Part shown: piece by piece, positions 1 to 9,274 of the stretch
Numbering within the stretch: position 1 is the stretch's first letter
Layout: the number at the start of each line of letters is the position of its first letter
DNA from: Agitococcus sp.
Lineage (GTDB): Bacteria; Pseudomonadota; Gammaproteobacteria; Pseudomonadales; Moraxellaceae
Length of the DNA: 64,000 nt
Direction: 5' to 3'
Assembly: GCA_030646715.1 (NCBI GenBank)
Contig: JAUSLJ010000013.1
Span: forward strand, 124,001 to 188,000
Translations under genes and position numbers: made by a program
Notes under the pieces: model-generated
Seen by the model: only the letters and a program-made list of their open reading frames with translations
Database searches by the model: none
Told to the model about the DNA's origin: nothing

Positions 1-53
1 ATAACAACGCCAATACCTAACCACACTGGCCAGCGATTGATTAAATTATTCAT
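1..53 (-). CDS. Start of a membrane protein gene, cut by the window edge
   Basis: Only the first 17 codons are in the window, starting at the ATG at 53 and reading MNNLINRWPVWLGIGVV. This looks like a short polar start running into a hydrophobic segment. An AGGAT ribosome site lies about nine bases before the ATG, and the gene begins 37 bases after the stop of the DUF2066 gene on the same strand, so the two are probably cotranscribed. In Pseudomonas the genes after the DUF2066 gene are hda and a PerM/AI-2E-type permease, so a permease is possible. The visible piece is too short to identify. Confidence 0.5.
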   Translation of the reverse strand, partial: MNNLINRWPVWLGIGVV

Positions 54-90
54 CGTGATCATCCTAATTATTGTTATCGCTAGTTAATGG

Positions 91-963
91 TTAATAAAAA
101 TCACGCCACTGATAGCTCATATATCGTTGTGCCAATTGTTGCCCCATCAAGACATTTTCATCTAAGCCTAGACTCAGTAAGGGCTGAGCGAGCAGTTGTG
201 GTGTTAGTTTGAATTTTTCAGGAATTAAGTTGTTGGCACTTTTACAGGAGAAGTAAACACTTTGAGGCAAGACTTGTAATACTTGCAACGCAGTGCAGCC
301 TGTTTTTAATGTGCTTTCGGCAGCTTTGAACTGTGTTAAGTTTTTAATGCCATTGATATGAATCAGAATATTATTTTTTAATTCTGGCCATTGATAAGCA
401 AGGGCTAAATTTTCTGACCAAATATGGGGTAAGTATTTTAACCCGTCCATCGCCATTGTGCCGACAAAACGTTGGGACGGTGAGTTTAATTGCCACGAAT
501 AATTATAATTATTATTGTTTTTACTCAGCACGACTAAAACATCGCTGCGCTGTGCGCTGAGTAGATTTTTAAGGGCGTTGCTTTTCGGTTGTGCTAATGC
601 TTGTTGCAGTGGGATTTTATCTGCTTCACTAATGGTGCTATTGATTAATAGTCCACGACGATTCGCTTCATTTTCCAGCGTTTTATTGTTAGGAAAGGCT
701 AAAATTTTATTGTCGATGCTTTGTACCAGCCAAATTCGTGCACCTGCCCACGGTTTCATGCCTGTTTTTTGGAGCAACTGTCCTAAGTCGGGTGATTTTT
801 CATTTATTAGCGCGTTTTGGACAGCAGTTGAGTCAAAGGCAACGGCTGTCCCTGTTAGGCTTAAAAAGTCTTCGCTCCAGCCATTGGCATAACAAGACAT
901 GGCACTAAGGCTCAATATTCCCGCTAAACTTAATCGTGCGCTTAAACGATAAAAATCAGCCAT
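91..963 (-). CDS. DUF2066 family exported protein
   Basis: A protein of about 290 residues with an N-terminal hydrophobic stretch that reads as a signal peptide ending near SCYANG. It matches my memory of the DUF2066 family, whose function is unknown and which sits beside purM in Pseudomonas and relatives. I chose the ATG at 963 over a TTG nine bases upstream, because the AGGAA site directly abuts the TTG but is well spaced for the ATG. It is divergent from purM. Family assignment rests on context and general sequence character, so the function is open. Confidence 0.75.
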   Translation of the reverse strand: MADFYRLSARLSLAGILSLSAMSCYANGWSEDFLSLTGTAVAFDSTAVQNALINEKSPDLGQLLQKTGMKPWAGARIWLVQSIDNKILAFPNNKTLENEANRRGLLINSTISEADKIPLQQALAQPKSNALKNLLSAQRSDVLVVLSKNNNNYNYSWQLNSPSQRFVGTMAMDGLKYLPHIWSENLALAYQWPELKNNILIHINGIKNLTQFKAAESTLKTGCTALQVLQVLPQSVYFSCKSANNLIPEKFKLTPQLLAQPLLSLGLDENVLMGQQLAQRYMSYQWRDFY

Positions 964-1117
964 TACATCCAATTCCTGAGAAAATCGCGCTAACCATACG
1001 CAACTCTTGCGCTAATTTCTAGGCTTTATCGGTCTAGTTGGTTAAATACCCTTTAGCATCGCCGCGTAAACGGCTAAAATGCGCGCCCATTACGCTTTAT
1101 TTACCTTGGAAATCACC

Positions 1118-2158
1118 ATGAGCAACGCAAAACCTTCCTTAAGCTATAAAGATGCTGGCGTGGACATTGATGCTGGCGATCATTTAGTGGAGCGCATTAA
1201 AAGTGTTGCCAAACGCACTAAGCGTCCTGAAGTGCTCGGTGGTTTAGGTGGTTTTGCCTCGTTGTGTGAAATTCCTGCGGGCTATAAACAACCCGTTTTA
1301 GTATCGGGCACTGACGGTGTGGGTACTAAGTTACGTTTGGCTTTGCAATTAAATCGCCATGAAAGCATCGGCATTGATTTAGTGGCGATGTGTGTCAATG
1401 ATTTGGTGGTCTGTGGCGCTGAACCGTTATTCTTTTTAGATTATTACGCAACAGGTCATTTGTCGGTTGATACGGCTGCAACGGTGATTGCGGGTATTGG
1501 CGAAGGTTGTTTACAAGCAGGGTGTGCGTTAGTGGGCGGCGAAACTGCCGAAATGCCCGGTATGTATGAAGGCGAAGATTACGATTTGGCGGGCTTTTGT
1601 ACGGGTGTGGTAGAAAAGTCGGAGATTATTGATGGCTCAAAAGTCAGCGTCGGTGACGTGTTAATTGGTATCGCTTCTAGTGGTGCACATTCTAATGGTT
1701 ATTCCTTAGTGCGTAAAATTATTGAAGTGGCTCAAGCTGATTTACAACAAGTCATTGATGGCAAAACGCTTGCCGATTTGGTAATGACACCCACGCGTAT
1801 TTATATCAAACCAATTTTGTCGTTAATTAAAGCATTACCTGTTCATGCGATTGCTCATATAACAGGTGGTGGTTTACCCGGTAATTTACCGCGTGTACTG
1901 CCCGCAGGTTGTGATGCGCGTGTGGATGAAAGCTCTTGGCAATGGCCAACTTTATTTCAATGGTTACAACAACAAGGCAATGTTGAGCGTTTTGAAATGT
2001 ATCGTACCTTTAACTGTGGCGTAGGTATGGTTGTGGTTGTTCCTGCCGATCAAGCTGATGCAGCAATTGCCCATTTACAAGCCAATGGCGAACAGGCGTG
2101 GCGTTTGGGCGAGATGATTGCCTCAACGCACAGCGAGCCAACGGTGGTTTTTGCTTAA
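1118..2158 (+). CDS. purM: Phosphoribosylformylglycinamidine cyclo-ligase (AIR synthetase)
   Basis: Cytoplasmic enzyme of purine synthesis that closes the imidazole ring, turning FGAM and ATP into AIR. The 346-residue length is normal. Recognisable family blocks are the N-terminal [13 protein letters not shown], the GTDGVGTKL segment and the [11 protein letters not shown] segment, all typical of the PurM ATP-binding fold. I place the start at the ATG at 1118, preceded by a GGA, because it gives the standard N-terminus; an ATG 39 bases upstream has no ribosome site. The stop codon directly abuts purN, so the two consecutive purine steps are one transcription unit. Confidence 0.97.
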   Translation: MSNAKPSLSYKDAGVDIDAGDHLVERIKSVAKRTKRPEVLGGLGGFASLCEIPAGYKQPVLVSGTDGVGTKLRLALQLNRHESIGIDLVAMCVNDLVVCGAEPLFFLDYYATGHLSVDTAATVIAGIGEGCLQAGCALVGGETAEMPGMYEGEDYDLAGFCTGVVEKSEIIDGSKVSVGDVLIGIASSGAHSNGYSLVRKIIEVAQADLQQVIDGKTLADLVMTPTRIYIKPILSLIKALPVHAIAHITGGGLPGNLPRVLPAGCDARVDESSWQWPTLFQWLQQQGNVERFEMYRTFNCGVGMVVVVPADQADAAIAHLQANGEQAWRLGEMIASTHSEPTVVFA

Positions 2159-2797
2159 GTGATTAATATTGTTGTTTTAATTTCTGGCTCTGGCAGTAAT
2201 TTACAAGCGATTATGGATGCCTGCCAGTCAGGCATGATTACAGGGCGAGTGGTGGGCGTATTATCCAACAAGGCCGATGCTTATGGTCTTGTTCGCGCTC
2301 AACAGGCGGGTATTGCCACGACGGTGATCAATCATAAGGAGTTTGCTAATCGCGAAGCTTTTGATGTGGCCATGCAGCAACATATTGATGTTTGGCAGCC
2401 CGATGTCGTGGTTTTAGCAGGCTTTATGCGTATTTTAACGCCTGCTTTTGTCCAGCATTTTGCGGGTAAGTTAGTCAATATTCATCCTTCTTTATTGCCC
2501 GTTTATAAAGGATTGCATACGCATCGACGTGTATTAGCCAGTGGTGATAAACGTCATGGTTGTTCAGTGCATTTTGTTAATAACGAACTAGATGGTGGCG
2601 CAGTCATTGCTCAAGCGGTATTTGACGTATTGCCACAAGATAACGAACAAACGCTTACCGAACGTGTGCATAAATACGAACATCTATTGTATCCGCAAGT
2701 GCTAAGCTGGCTCGCCAATGGTCGTTTAAGTTATCAACAAGGGACTCCTGTACTTGATGGACAAGTATTGGGTCTTCCAATTCGATTGCTATTTTAA
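2159..2797 (+). CDS. purN: Phosphoribosylglycinamide formyltransferase (folate-dependent)
   Basis: Transfers a formyl group from 10-formyl-THF to GAR in purine synthesis. The start is a GTG placed immediately after the purM stop, and MINIVVLISGSGSN is the canonical PurN beginning, so translation is probably coupled. The catalytic set is present at the usual numbering: Asn107, His109 (NIHPSLLP) and Asp145 in the SVHFVNNELDGG block. Length (212 residues) equals that of the E. coli enzyme. The DUF3108 gene follows at once. Confidence 0.97.
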   Translation: MINIVVLISGSGSNLQAIMDACQSGMITGRVVGVLSNKADAYGLVRAQQAGIATTVINHKEFANREAFDVAMQQHIDVWQPDVVVLAGFMRILTPAFVQHFAGKLVNIHPSLLPVYKGLHTHRRVLASGDKRHGCSVHFVNNELDGGAVIAQAVFDVLPQDNEQTLTERVHKYEHLLYPQVLSWLANGRLSYQQGTPVLDGQVLGLPIRLLF

Positions 2798-2832
2798 TGA
2801 TATCTGACCATATTTGCTCTCAAAGGTGTTTT

Positions 2833-3558
2833 ATGAAAATTGCCACGTTAGTTGTCGCTTGTTTAGCATCCTCCGTCAGTTATGCCTTTGATTTAGTTCC
2901 CTATACTGCAACTTATCAATTTAATCTCAATGGTCAATTATCAGGTACGGCGACTCGAGTATTAAGCAAACAGGCCGATAATCAATATCGTTATCAATTC
3001 AATGCGGCTGCCATGATTGCGAATGCCAATGAGTTAAGTGACTTTAAATTCGATGGTCAAAAAGTACAGTCTTTGCATTATGAAAATACAAAGCAAGTCT
3101 TATTTAAAACGAAAAAATCGACGGTTGATTTTGATTGGTCAAAAAACCAAGCCAATGCCCAACGTAATGGCGAAGCACTACAATATGCTCTAACAGAGCC
3201 AGCCACCTTAGATCCCTTAAATTTAGAAATTCAAATTCGTCAAGATTTGAGCAAAAAAAACACGTTGAAAGGTAAGTACAGTTTAGGAGATGCGAAGGGC
3301 TTAAATCCTTTAGCGTTTGAGTTGCAAGGTGAAGAAAAAATAACGACACCTTACGGTGAAATTGACACCATTATGGTCAGTCGGGTGCATCAGTCTAGCG
3401 ATAGAAAAACTCAGTTTTGGCTGGCCAAGTCGTTAAATTATTTACCTGTGAAAGTGGTACAAATAGATGATGGTGCAATGTACACCATCGAATTACAAAG
3501 TTATCAGCAGGGTACTGTGGCTGCTACAACGCCCCTTGTCCCCGTGGCTGCGCCTTAA
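2833..3558 (+). CDS. DUF3108 exported protein
   Basis: A 241-residue protein with a clear signal peptide (MKIATLVVACLASSVSYA), followed by a sequence rich in alternating beta-type segments. It starts like DUF3108 proteins, with a motif resembling F-x-L-x-P-Y-x-A-x-Y after cleavage. The family has no firmly known function; it is periplasmic and follows purN in Pseudomonas-type genomes. The ATG at 2833 has an AGGTG site; an in-frame ATG at 2797 would put 12 residues before the signal peptide. The last 35 bases overlap the end of the convergent DUF2069 gene. Confidence 0.85.
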   Translation: MKIATLVVACLASSVSYAFDLVPYTATYQFNLNGQLSGTATRVLSKQADNQYRYQFNAAAMIANANELSDFKFDGQKVQSLHYENTKQVLFKTKKSTVDFDWSKNQANAQRNGEALQYALTEPATLDPLNLEIQIRQDLSKKNTLKGKYSLGDAKGLNPLAFELQGEEKITTPYGEIDTIMVSRVHQSSDRKTQFWLAKSLNYLPVKVVQIDDGAMYTIELQSYQQGTVAATTPLVPVAAP

Positions 3559-3871
3559 CCACTTTAGAACAGCGTATCAATAGCCATGACGCTAATCCCA
3601 ACTCCATAAAAGCAAGGATTTGTGTAAGGCCAGTGGCAAAACAGTTCATCGTCGCAAAGCCCATATAACCCAGTAAAATCAAGGTCAAGGTCAGTAAGCC
3701 GTTGCCTTTTTCGTGCCACACCGCATAAGCAAAAATTAACACAGGTACGGTTTGAATCGCCATCATAATGGCAATAGCAGACAACGGTGCATTTTGTGGT
3801 TTTAGTAACAGCGTACTAATCATCAAAAATATTAAAAAGCTGATATAACTGAGACGTAACTGGAAAGACAC
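3524..3871 (-). CDS. DUF2069 small integral membrane protein
   Basis: About 115 residues with four hydrophobic segments and a short basic tail, as in DUF2069 membrane proteins of unknown function. Translation probably begins at a GTG at 3871, just after the wrbA stop, with GAGA upstream; a TTG at 3886 inside wrbA is possible but lacks a ribosome site. Its 3' end runs 35 bases into the convergent DUF3108 gene, so both C-termini are encoded on opposite strands of the same DNA. The wrbA-DUF2069 pairing beside yihY is a known gammaproteobacterial order. Confidence 0.75.
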   Translation of the reverse strand: MSFQLRLSYISFLIFLMISTLLLKPQNAPLSAIAIMMAIQTVPVLIFAYAVWHEKGNGLLTLTLILLGYMGFATMNCFATGLTQILAFMELGLASWLLIRCSKVVKAQPRGQGAL

Positions 3872-3872
3872 G

Positions 3873-4484
<612 letters not shown>

Positions 4485-4514
4485 CTAATTGTACCCGAAA
4501 ATGGAAGCATGACG

Positions 4515-5741
4515 ATGATATGGCGTACGCGTTGGAAAAAAAGTATATCGTTTAGTCGTTTTGTGATACGACGATTTCTAGCAGATGATTGTCGGCAAAA
4601 TGCCGCGTCTTTAACCTATACCACATTGTTTGCAGTTGTTCCGATGATGACGGTACTGTTTACGCTTTTGGCGGCTATTCCTTCGTTAAAACATATTAGT
4701 GTTGATATTCAAAACTTTATTTTTAGTCATTTTTTGCCCGATACAGGGGTAAAAATTCAAAATTACCTCAGCGATTTTTCTACCCAAGCCAGTAATTTAA
4801 CGCTGGTGGGTGTATTCATGTTGTTTGTTACAGCGTTAATGATGCTAGTCACCATCGAACAAGCATTTAATCAAATCTGGAAAGTCAAACAACCCCGTCA
4901 CAGTGTCGTTGGCTTCCTGCGTTATTGGGCGGTACTTAGTTTAGGGCCATTTTTGTTGGGTGCTGCCTTTGCGGTGTCTTCGTACTTAACATCGTTAAAA
5001 GTGTTAAGTGATGCGGAGAATTTGGTCGGCTCGGTGTTTCCGGGCTTACAAGTGGTGCCGATATTATTTACGTCCTTGGCTTTTAGTTTGTTATATATCG
5101 CGGTGCCCAATTGTCGAGTGCCTGTCAAAGCAGGATTTCAAGCAGGTTTTTTTGCGGCATTATTATTAGAAGTAGCGAAAAATATATTTACTTTTTTTGT
5201 CAGCAATTTTTCCTCTTATCAATTGATTTATGGGGCTTTTGCTGCTTTTCCATTATTTTTGTTATGGGTGTATTTGTCATGGGTGATTATTTTATTGGGT
5301 GTGGAGGTGTGTCGCGCTTTAACACTGTATAAAGAAGAGCATCAAAACAACCGTCATCCTGTGTTAGCTTTATTGGATGTGTTGCAGTTGTTTTATCGGC
5401 GGCAGTTAGAAGGTCGCACCGTTAGTGATATTGAGGCCATGCAGGTTTTAGGCAAGCATGAAGTGGAAACATGGGCATTATTTGTCAATATTCTACTGAC
5501 TCAGCGGATTGTCCAAAAAACAGAACTAGGCACTTATATTTTAGCACGTAATTTGGATAAAGTGGATTTTTGGTCGTTTTATCAGACCTTGCCGTGGCCA
5601 TTACCACAACCTAAAGATTTTGATAATTTGCACGAAGATGATAATTGGGCGCGGGCATTAGCACCACGTTTGTTAGCGGTGCATGACTATAGTCGTCAAC
5701 AGCTTGATTTGTCATTATCGGAGATTTTGGCGGTGGAATAA
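4515..5741 (+). CDS. yihY: YihY/BrkB-family inner membrane protein
   Basis: A 408-residue protein with about six membrane segments between residues 30 and 270 and a soluble C-terminal domain of about 130 residues. The blocks DDCRQNAASLTYTTLFAVVP and YGAFAAFPLFLLWVYLSW are hallmarks of the YihY/virulence factor BrkB family, long misnamed ribonuclease BN. The biochemical role is unknown. Two in-frame ATGs lie at 4509 and 4515; GGAAG is one base from the first and seven from the second, so I prefer 4515. It is transcribed alone, divergent from wrbA. Confidence 0.9.
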   Translation: MIWRTRWKKSISFSRFVIRRFLADDCRQNAASLTYTTLFAVVPMMTVLFTLLAAIPSLKHISVDIQNFIFSHFLPDTGVKIQNYLSDFSTQASNLTLVGVFMLFVTALMMLVTIEQAFNQIWKVKQPRHSVVGFLRYWAVLSLGPFLLGAAFAVSSYLTSLKVLSDAENLVGSVFPGLQVVPILFTSLAFSLLYIAVPNCRVPVKAGFQAGFFAALLLEVAKNIFTFFVSNFSSYQLIYGAFAAFPLFLLWVYLSWVIILLGVEVCRALTLYKEEHQNNRHPVLALLDVLQLFYRRQLEGRTVSDIEAMQVLGKHEVETWALFVNILLTQRIVQKTELGTYILARNLDKVDFWSFYQTLPWPLPQPKDFDNLHEDDNWARALAPRLLAVHDYSRQQLDLSLSEILAVE

Positions 5742-5756
5742 AGCTTAAACGTTCGC

Positions 5757-5781
5757 AAATAAGCGATAAGCGCGTAAGTCC
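5757..5781 (+). repeat. Solo right end of the GGACTTACGC MITE family
   Basis: These 25 bases match the right end of the full 97-bp element at 17309-17405 with a single difference, ending in GCGTAAGTCC. The left end and the long stem are absent, so this is a remnant. It ends eight bases before the extended -10 sequence in front of fumarase. Confidence 0.75.
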
Positions 5782-5788
5782 TATAGAG

Positions 5789-5797
5789 TGCTATAAT
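5789..5797 (+). promoter_or_regulatory. Extended -10 promoter for the fumarase gene
   Basis: TGCTATAAT is a perfect -10 hexamer with the TGn extension, followed by a CG-rich stretch and lying 46 bases before the ATG. No good -35 is seen at the usual spacing; that position is occupied by the MITE remnant. Extended -10 promoters often work without a -35. Confidence 0.6.
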
Positions 5798-5842
5798 CGC
5801 GCCACTTTTAGGCAAGCCCCTGCCAGCTTTTAGGAGAGATTC

Positions 5843-7351
5843 ATGACCATTATTAAACAAGATGATGTCATTCAAAGTGTCGCCGATGCACTGCAATATA
5901 TTTCTTATTATCATCCTTTAGATTTTATTCAAGCTATTAACGCCGCTTATGAAAAAGAGCAAAGCCAAGCCGCCAAAGATGCAATGGCACAAATTCTCAT
6001 TAATTCGCGGATGTGTGCTGAAGGTCATCGCCCCATTTGCCAAGATACAGGCATTGTCGTCGTATTTGTGAAAGTTGGCATGAATGTGCAATGGGATGCC
6101 ACTATGTCCCTTGATGACATGATTAACGAAGGTGTGCGCCGTGCCTATTTGAATCCTGATAATGTCTTGCGTGCGTCGATTTTGCGGGACCCAGCGGGCA
6201 AACGTCAAAACACCAAAGACAATACGCCAGCGGTGATTCATTATGAAATCGTCACAGGTGATAAAGTCGATATTACCGTCGCCGCTAAAGGCGGTGGTTC
6301 AGAAAATAAATCGAAAATGGCGATGTTAAATCCCTCGGATTCTATTGTTGATTGGGTGTTAAAAACCGTGCCGACGATGGGCGCAGGATGGTGTCCACCG
6401 GGTATGCTTGGTATTGGTATTGGTGGCACGGCTGAAAAAGCAGTGTTGTTAGCGAAAGAGTCGTTAATGGATCCTGTTGATATTCAAGAGTTAATTGCTC
6501 GTGGCGCACAGAATCGTGTTGAAGAATTACGCTTGGAATTATACGAAAAAGTCAACGCACTGGGCATTGGCGCACAAGGTTTGGGCGGTTTAACGACAGT
6601 GGTTGATATTAAAATCAAAGATTACCCCACTCACGCAGCAAGTTTGCCTATCGCTATTATTCCGAACTGTGCAGCGACTCGCCACATCCACTTTCAATTA
6701 GATGGTTCAGGTGCCGCCGAATTTACGCCACCAAGATTAGAAGATTGGCCGCAAGTCACTTGGGATTCAAGCTCTGCGCGTCGTGTCAATTTAGACACCA
6801 TTACTCATGAAGAAATCAAAACATGGAAAATGGGTGAAACCTTATTGTTATCGGGCACGATGTACACAGGCCGTGATGCCGCGCATAAACGTATGGTCGA
6901 GATGATTGCCAAAGGCGAGCCATTACCTGTGGATTTAAAAGGCAAGTTTATTTATTACGTTGGCCCAGTAGATCCTGTGCGTGATGAAGTCGTTGGCCCA
7001 GCAGGCCCAACAACGGCAACACGGATGGATAAATTTACCGAAACGGTACTTGGTGCAACGGGTTTATTCGGCATGATTGGAAAATCTGAACGTGGTGTCA
7101 CGGGTATTGCGGCGATTAAAAAGCACGAAGCCGCCTATTTAATGGCCGTTGGTGGGGCAGCGTATTTGGTGTCAAAAGCCATTCGTAAGGCCAAAGTCGT
7201 GGGTTTTGCAGATTTGGGTATGGAAGCAATTTACGAGTTTGTCGTCGAAGATATGCCTGTTTCGGTGGCGGTAGATGTTTATGGTAACTCCGTTCACGAT
7301 ACCGCGCCTAAAATTTGGCAAGCTAAAATTGGTAAAATCCCTGTCGTTTAA
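5843..7351 (+). CDS. fumA: Class I fumarate hydratase, iron-sulfur type
   Basis: Converts fumarate to L-malate in the TCA cycle. At 502 residues it is a full-length class I enzyme with fused alpha and beta domains. Cys66 (PICQDTG), Cys184 (GWCPPG) and Cys276 (PNCAATRH) have the spacing of the three cysteines that hold the oxygen-sensitive 4Fe-4S cluster. The C-terminal part carries the VGPAGPTTATRMD motif. The AGGAGAG site before the ATG is strong. The gene stands alone between the extended -10 promoter and a GC-rich hairpin. The symbol fumA is used in the sense of class I fumarase. Confidence 0.95.
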   Translation: MTIIKQDDVIQSVADALQYISYYHPLDFIQAINAAYEKEQSQAAKDAMAQILINSRMCAEGHRPICQDTGIVVVFVKVGMNVQWDATMSLDDMINEGVRRAYLNPDNVLRASILRDPAGKRQNTKDNTPAVIHYEIVTGDKVDITVAAKGGGSENKSKMAMLNPSDSIVDWVLKTVPTMGAGWCPPGMLGIGIGGTAEKAVLLAKESLMDPVDIQELIARGAQNRVEELRLELYEKVNALGIGAQGLGGLTTVVDIKIKDYPTHAASLPIAIIPNCAATRHIHFQLDGSGAAEFTPPRLEDWPQVTWDSSSARRVNLDTITHEEIKTWKMGETLLLSGTMYTGRDAAHKRMVEMIAKGEPLPVDLKGKFIYYVGPVDPVRDEVVGPAGPTTATRMDKFTETVLGATGLFGMIGKSERGVTGIAAIKKHEAAYLMAVGGAAYLVSKAIRKAKVVGFADLGMEAIYEFVVEDMPVSVAVDVYGNSVHDTAPKIWQAKIGKIPVV

Positions 7352-7362
7352 GGTTTGTTTGG

Positions 7363-7391
7363 CAAGGGGCGGGCTCTAAACCTGCCCCTTG
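7363..7391 (+). terminator. GC-rich hairpin after fumarase
   Basis: CAAGGGGCGGG and CCTGCCCCTTG form an 11-bp stem with one mismatch and a seven-base loop, 11 bases after the fumarase stop. No T-run follows, so it may be a weak terminator or a 3' stabilising hairpin. Confidence 0.4.
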
Positions 7392-7456
7392 AAGCAAAAT
7401 AGCCGCCGTAAGTTATAGACAAGAACAACCGTTGCCCTTATCATCACGCCCCTATT

Positions 7457-7978
7457 ATGTCAGTCACTTCATTACCCGCCGCGATAGAGCCTTTTAAATG
7501 GGCAGACAGAACTACACAGGTTGTAGTCGATGTTCCATTGGCAAAATTCAGTCGTTTAGCTGCCGATTTAGTCCATACCAACGGCACGGTAAAACTGGAT
7601 TGTCGCTTTGAGCGTGATGCTCAACACGTGGCGTATTTGCGTGGTGAGGCTTCAACGGTGGTTGCGCTGATTTGTCAGCGTTGCCTAGAGCCGATGGAGC
7701 TTCCTGTACTAGCAATCATTGATTTAGCACTGTTACATAAAGAAGAACACGCTGAAAGACTTCCTGAAGATACCGACTATTTAGTGGTCGAAGAGCAGGA
7801 TGTTGTTTTAGCAGAGATTGTTGAAGACGAGCTATTGTTGAATGTTCCTTTTACGCCGATGCACGATGACTGTGATTCTTTGTCGTTTGAGCAAGCCGAA
7901 GAAGTCGCAATAGTTACAGAGCCCGTTAAAGAGAATCCGTTTTTGGTGTTGGCAGCTCTTAAAAAGCCGTCAGCGTAA
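7457..7978 (+). CDS. yceD: YceD family protein (DUF177), 23S rRNA accumulation protein
   Basis: A 173-residue acidic protein of the YceD/DUF177 family, which stands directly before rpmF in most bacteria and is linked to 23S rRNA accumulation. The conserved ICQRCLEPMELPV block with its CxxC pair lies at residues 72-84. The acidic C-terminal half is typical. The ATG at 7457 has no clear ribosome site but gives the expected N-terminus. It heads the large rpmF-fab operon. Confidence 0.9.
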   Translation: MSVTSLPAAIEPFKWADRTTQVVVDVPLAKFSRLAADLVHTNGTVKLDCRFERDAQHVAYLRGEASTVVALICQRCLEPMELPVLAIIDLALLHKEEHAERLPEDTDYLVVEEQDVVLAEIVEDELLLNVPFTPMHDDCDSLSFEQAEEVAIVTEPVKENPFLVLAALKKPSA

Positions 7979-8052
7979 AAGAGTTGGATTTATGCATTTT
8001 TATGCGTAAGTCTTAAGAAGAACCTAACCTAGTTGTTATTTGGAGTTTTCAA

Positions 8053-8238
8053 ATGGCCGTCCAGCAAAACCGTAAAAGCCGTGCTCGTCGCGATATGCGT
8101 CGTTCTCATGATGCCATCACTGGCCCTACATTGAGCGTTGATCAAACGACTGGCGAAGTTCATCGTCGTCACCATGTGACTAAAGACGGTTTCTATCGTG
8201 GTCGTCAATTGTTCGCAGTTGCTGCTATCGAAGAATAA
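8053..8238 (+). CDS. rpmF: 50S ribosomal protein L32
   Basis: A 61-residue basic protein beginning [17 protein letters not shown], the diagnostic N-terminus of bL32. It lacks the four zinc-binding cysteines found in some L32 forms, so it is the zinc-free type. A TTTGGAG ribosome site precedes it. It lies between yceD and plsX, the standard order that ties ribosome and lipid synthesis together. The 74-base gap before it carries a GCGTAAGTC sequence resembling a MITE end, too short to be sure of. Confidence 0.97.
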   Translation: MAVQQNRKSRARRDMRRSHDAITGPTLSVDQTTGEVHRRHHVTKDGFYRGRQLFAVAAIEE

Positions 8239-8245
8239 GTAATTT

Positions 8246-9247
8246 ATGGCCATCACACTTGCTGTTGATGCCATGGGCGGGGACTTCGGTCCCCGCGTTA
8301 CTGTTCCTGCTACATTAGTTATTGTTCGTGAAAATCCCCATCTTGTTGTTATTCTTGTTGGTCAAGAAGCCCTCATTCAGCCATATCTTAAAGACTTAAA
8401 TCCTCAATTAGCGTCGCGTATCAGCATTGTTCATACAGATGAAGTGGTGACGATGGATGATAAAGTTGCCGTTGCTCTGCGTAATAAACGTAATTCTTCG
8501 ATGCGTTTAGCGATTAATTTAGTGCATGAGAAAAAAGCGCAAGCCTGTGTCAGTGCAGGTAATACGGGTGCGTTAATGGCGGTTAGCCGCTTCGTCCTTA
8601 AAACGCATGCCAATATTGACCGTCCTGCCATCATGTCGGCATTGCCCACGCAAAAAGGCCATTGCCATATGTTGGACTTAGGCGCAAATGTTGAGTCAGA
8701 AGCCCATCATTTAGTGCAGTTTGCTCACATGGGCAGTATTGTCGCACAAGCATTGGAAGGTATTGAACGGCCAAGAGTAGCACTGTTAAATATTGGCGAA
8801 GAAGAAATCAAAGGTAATGATTTAATCAAACAAGCGCATCAATTACTAAAAGAGTCTTCATTAAATTATATTGGTTATGTTGAAGGCGACGGAGTTTTTA
8901 AGGGTGAAGCCGATGTTGTCGTCTGCGATGGCTTTGTTGGCAATATTGCCTTAAAAACCACCGAAGGTGTGGCCAAAATGATGGCGAGTTTTATTAAAGA
9001 AGAAATTCAACGCAATTGGTTAACTAAAATTACAGGCGTGATTGCTTACCCGATTTGGAAAGGCTTAAAAAAACGTATGGATCCGGGTTCTTACAACGGT
9101 GCAAGTTTGGTTGGCTTAACAGGCATTGTCGTTAAAAGTCACGGTAGTGCTGACATTGCTTCGTTTGCTCAAGCAATACGGGTTGCGATGAAAGAAACAG
9201 AGCAAGATGTGCCGTCACTCATTGCGGCAAAAATGACCATACAATAA
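8246..9247 (+). CDS. plsX: Phosphate acyltransferase PlsX
   Basis: Makes acyl-phosphate from acyl-ACP, the donor for PlsY in phospholipid synthesis, at the inner face of the membrane. The protein has 333 residues and starts MAITLAVDAMGGDFGP, the family signature. The block SAGNTGALMA and the later GFVGNIALKTTEG are also typical. It begins seven bases after rpmF. No fabH lies downstream; its absence between plsX and fabD is normal for Pseudomonas-type genomes. Confidence 0.96.
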   Translation: MAITLAVDAMGGDFGPRVTVPATLVIVRENPHLVVILVGQEALIQPYLKDLNPQLASRISIVHTDEVVTMDDKVAVALRNKRNSSMRLAINLVHEKKAQACVSAGNTGALMAVSRFVLKTHANIDRPAIMSALPTQKGHCHMLDLGANVESEAHHLVQFAHMGSIVAQALEGIERPRVALLNIGEEEIKGNDLIKQAHQLLKESSLNYIGYVEGDGVFKGEADVVVCDGFVGNIALKTTEGVAKMMASFIKEEIQRNWLTKITGVIAYPIWKGLKKRMDPGSYNGASLVGLTGIVVKSHGSADIASFAQAIRVAMKETEQDVPSLIAAKMTIQ

Positions 9248-9274
9248 TTTCTTCACTCCAGTCAGGAGTCAGCA

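Noticed and set aside
998-1012. ACGCAACTCTTGCGC palindrome before purM, as a PurR box
   Set aside because: The spacing differs from the E. coli PurR operator by one base and the wider positions do not match; Pseudomonas-type bacteria usually lack this regulator.
8001-8013. GCGTAAGTC between yceD and rpmF as a MITE end
   Set aside because: Only nine bases match and no other part of the element is present.
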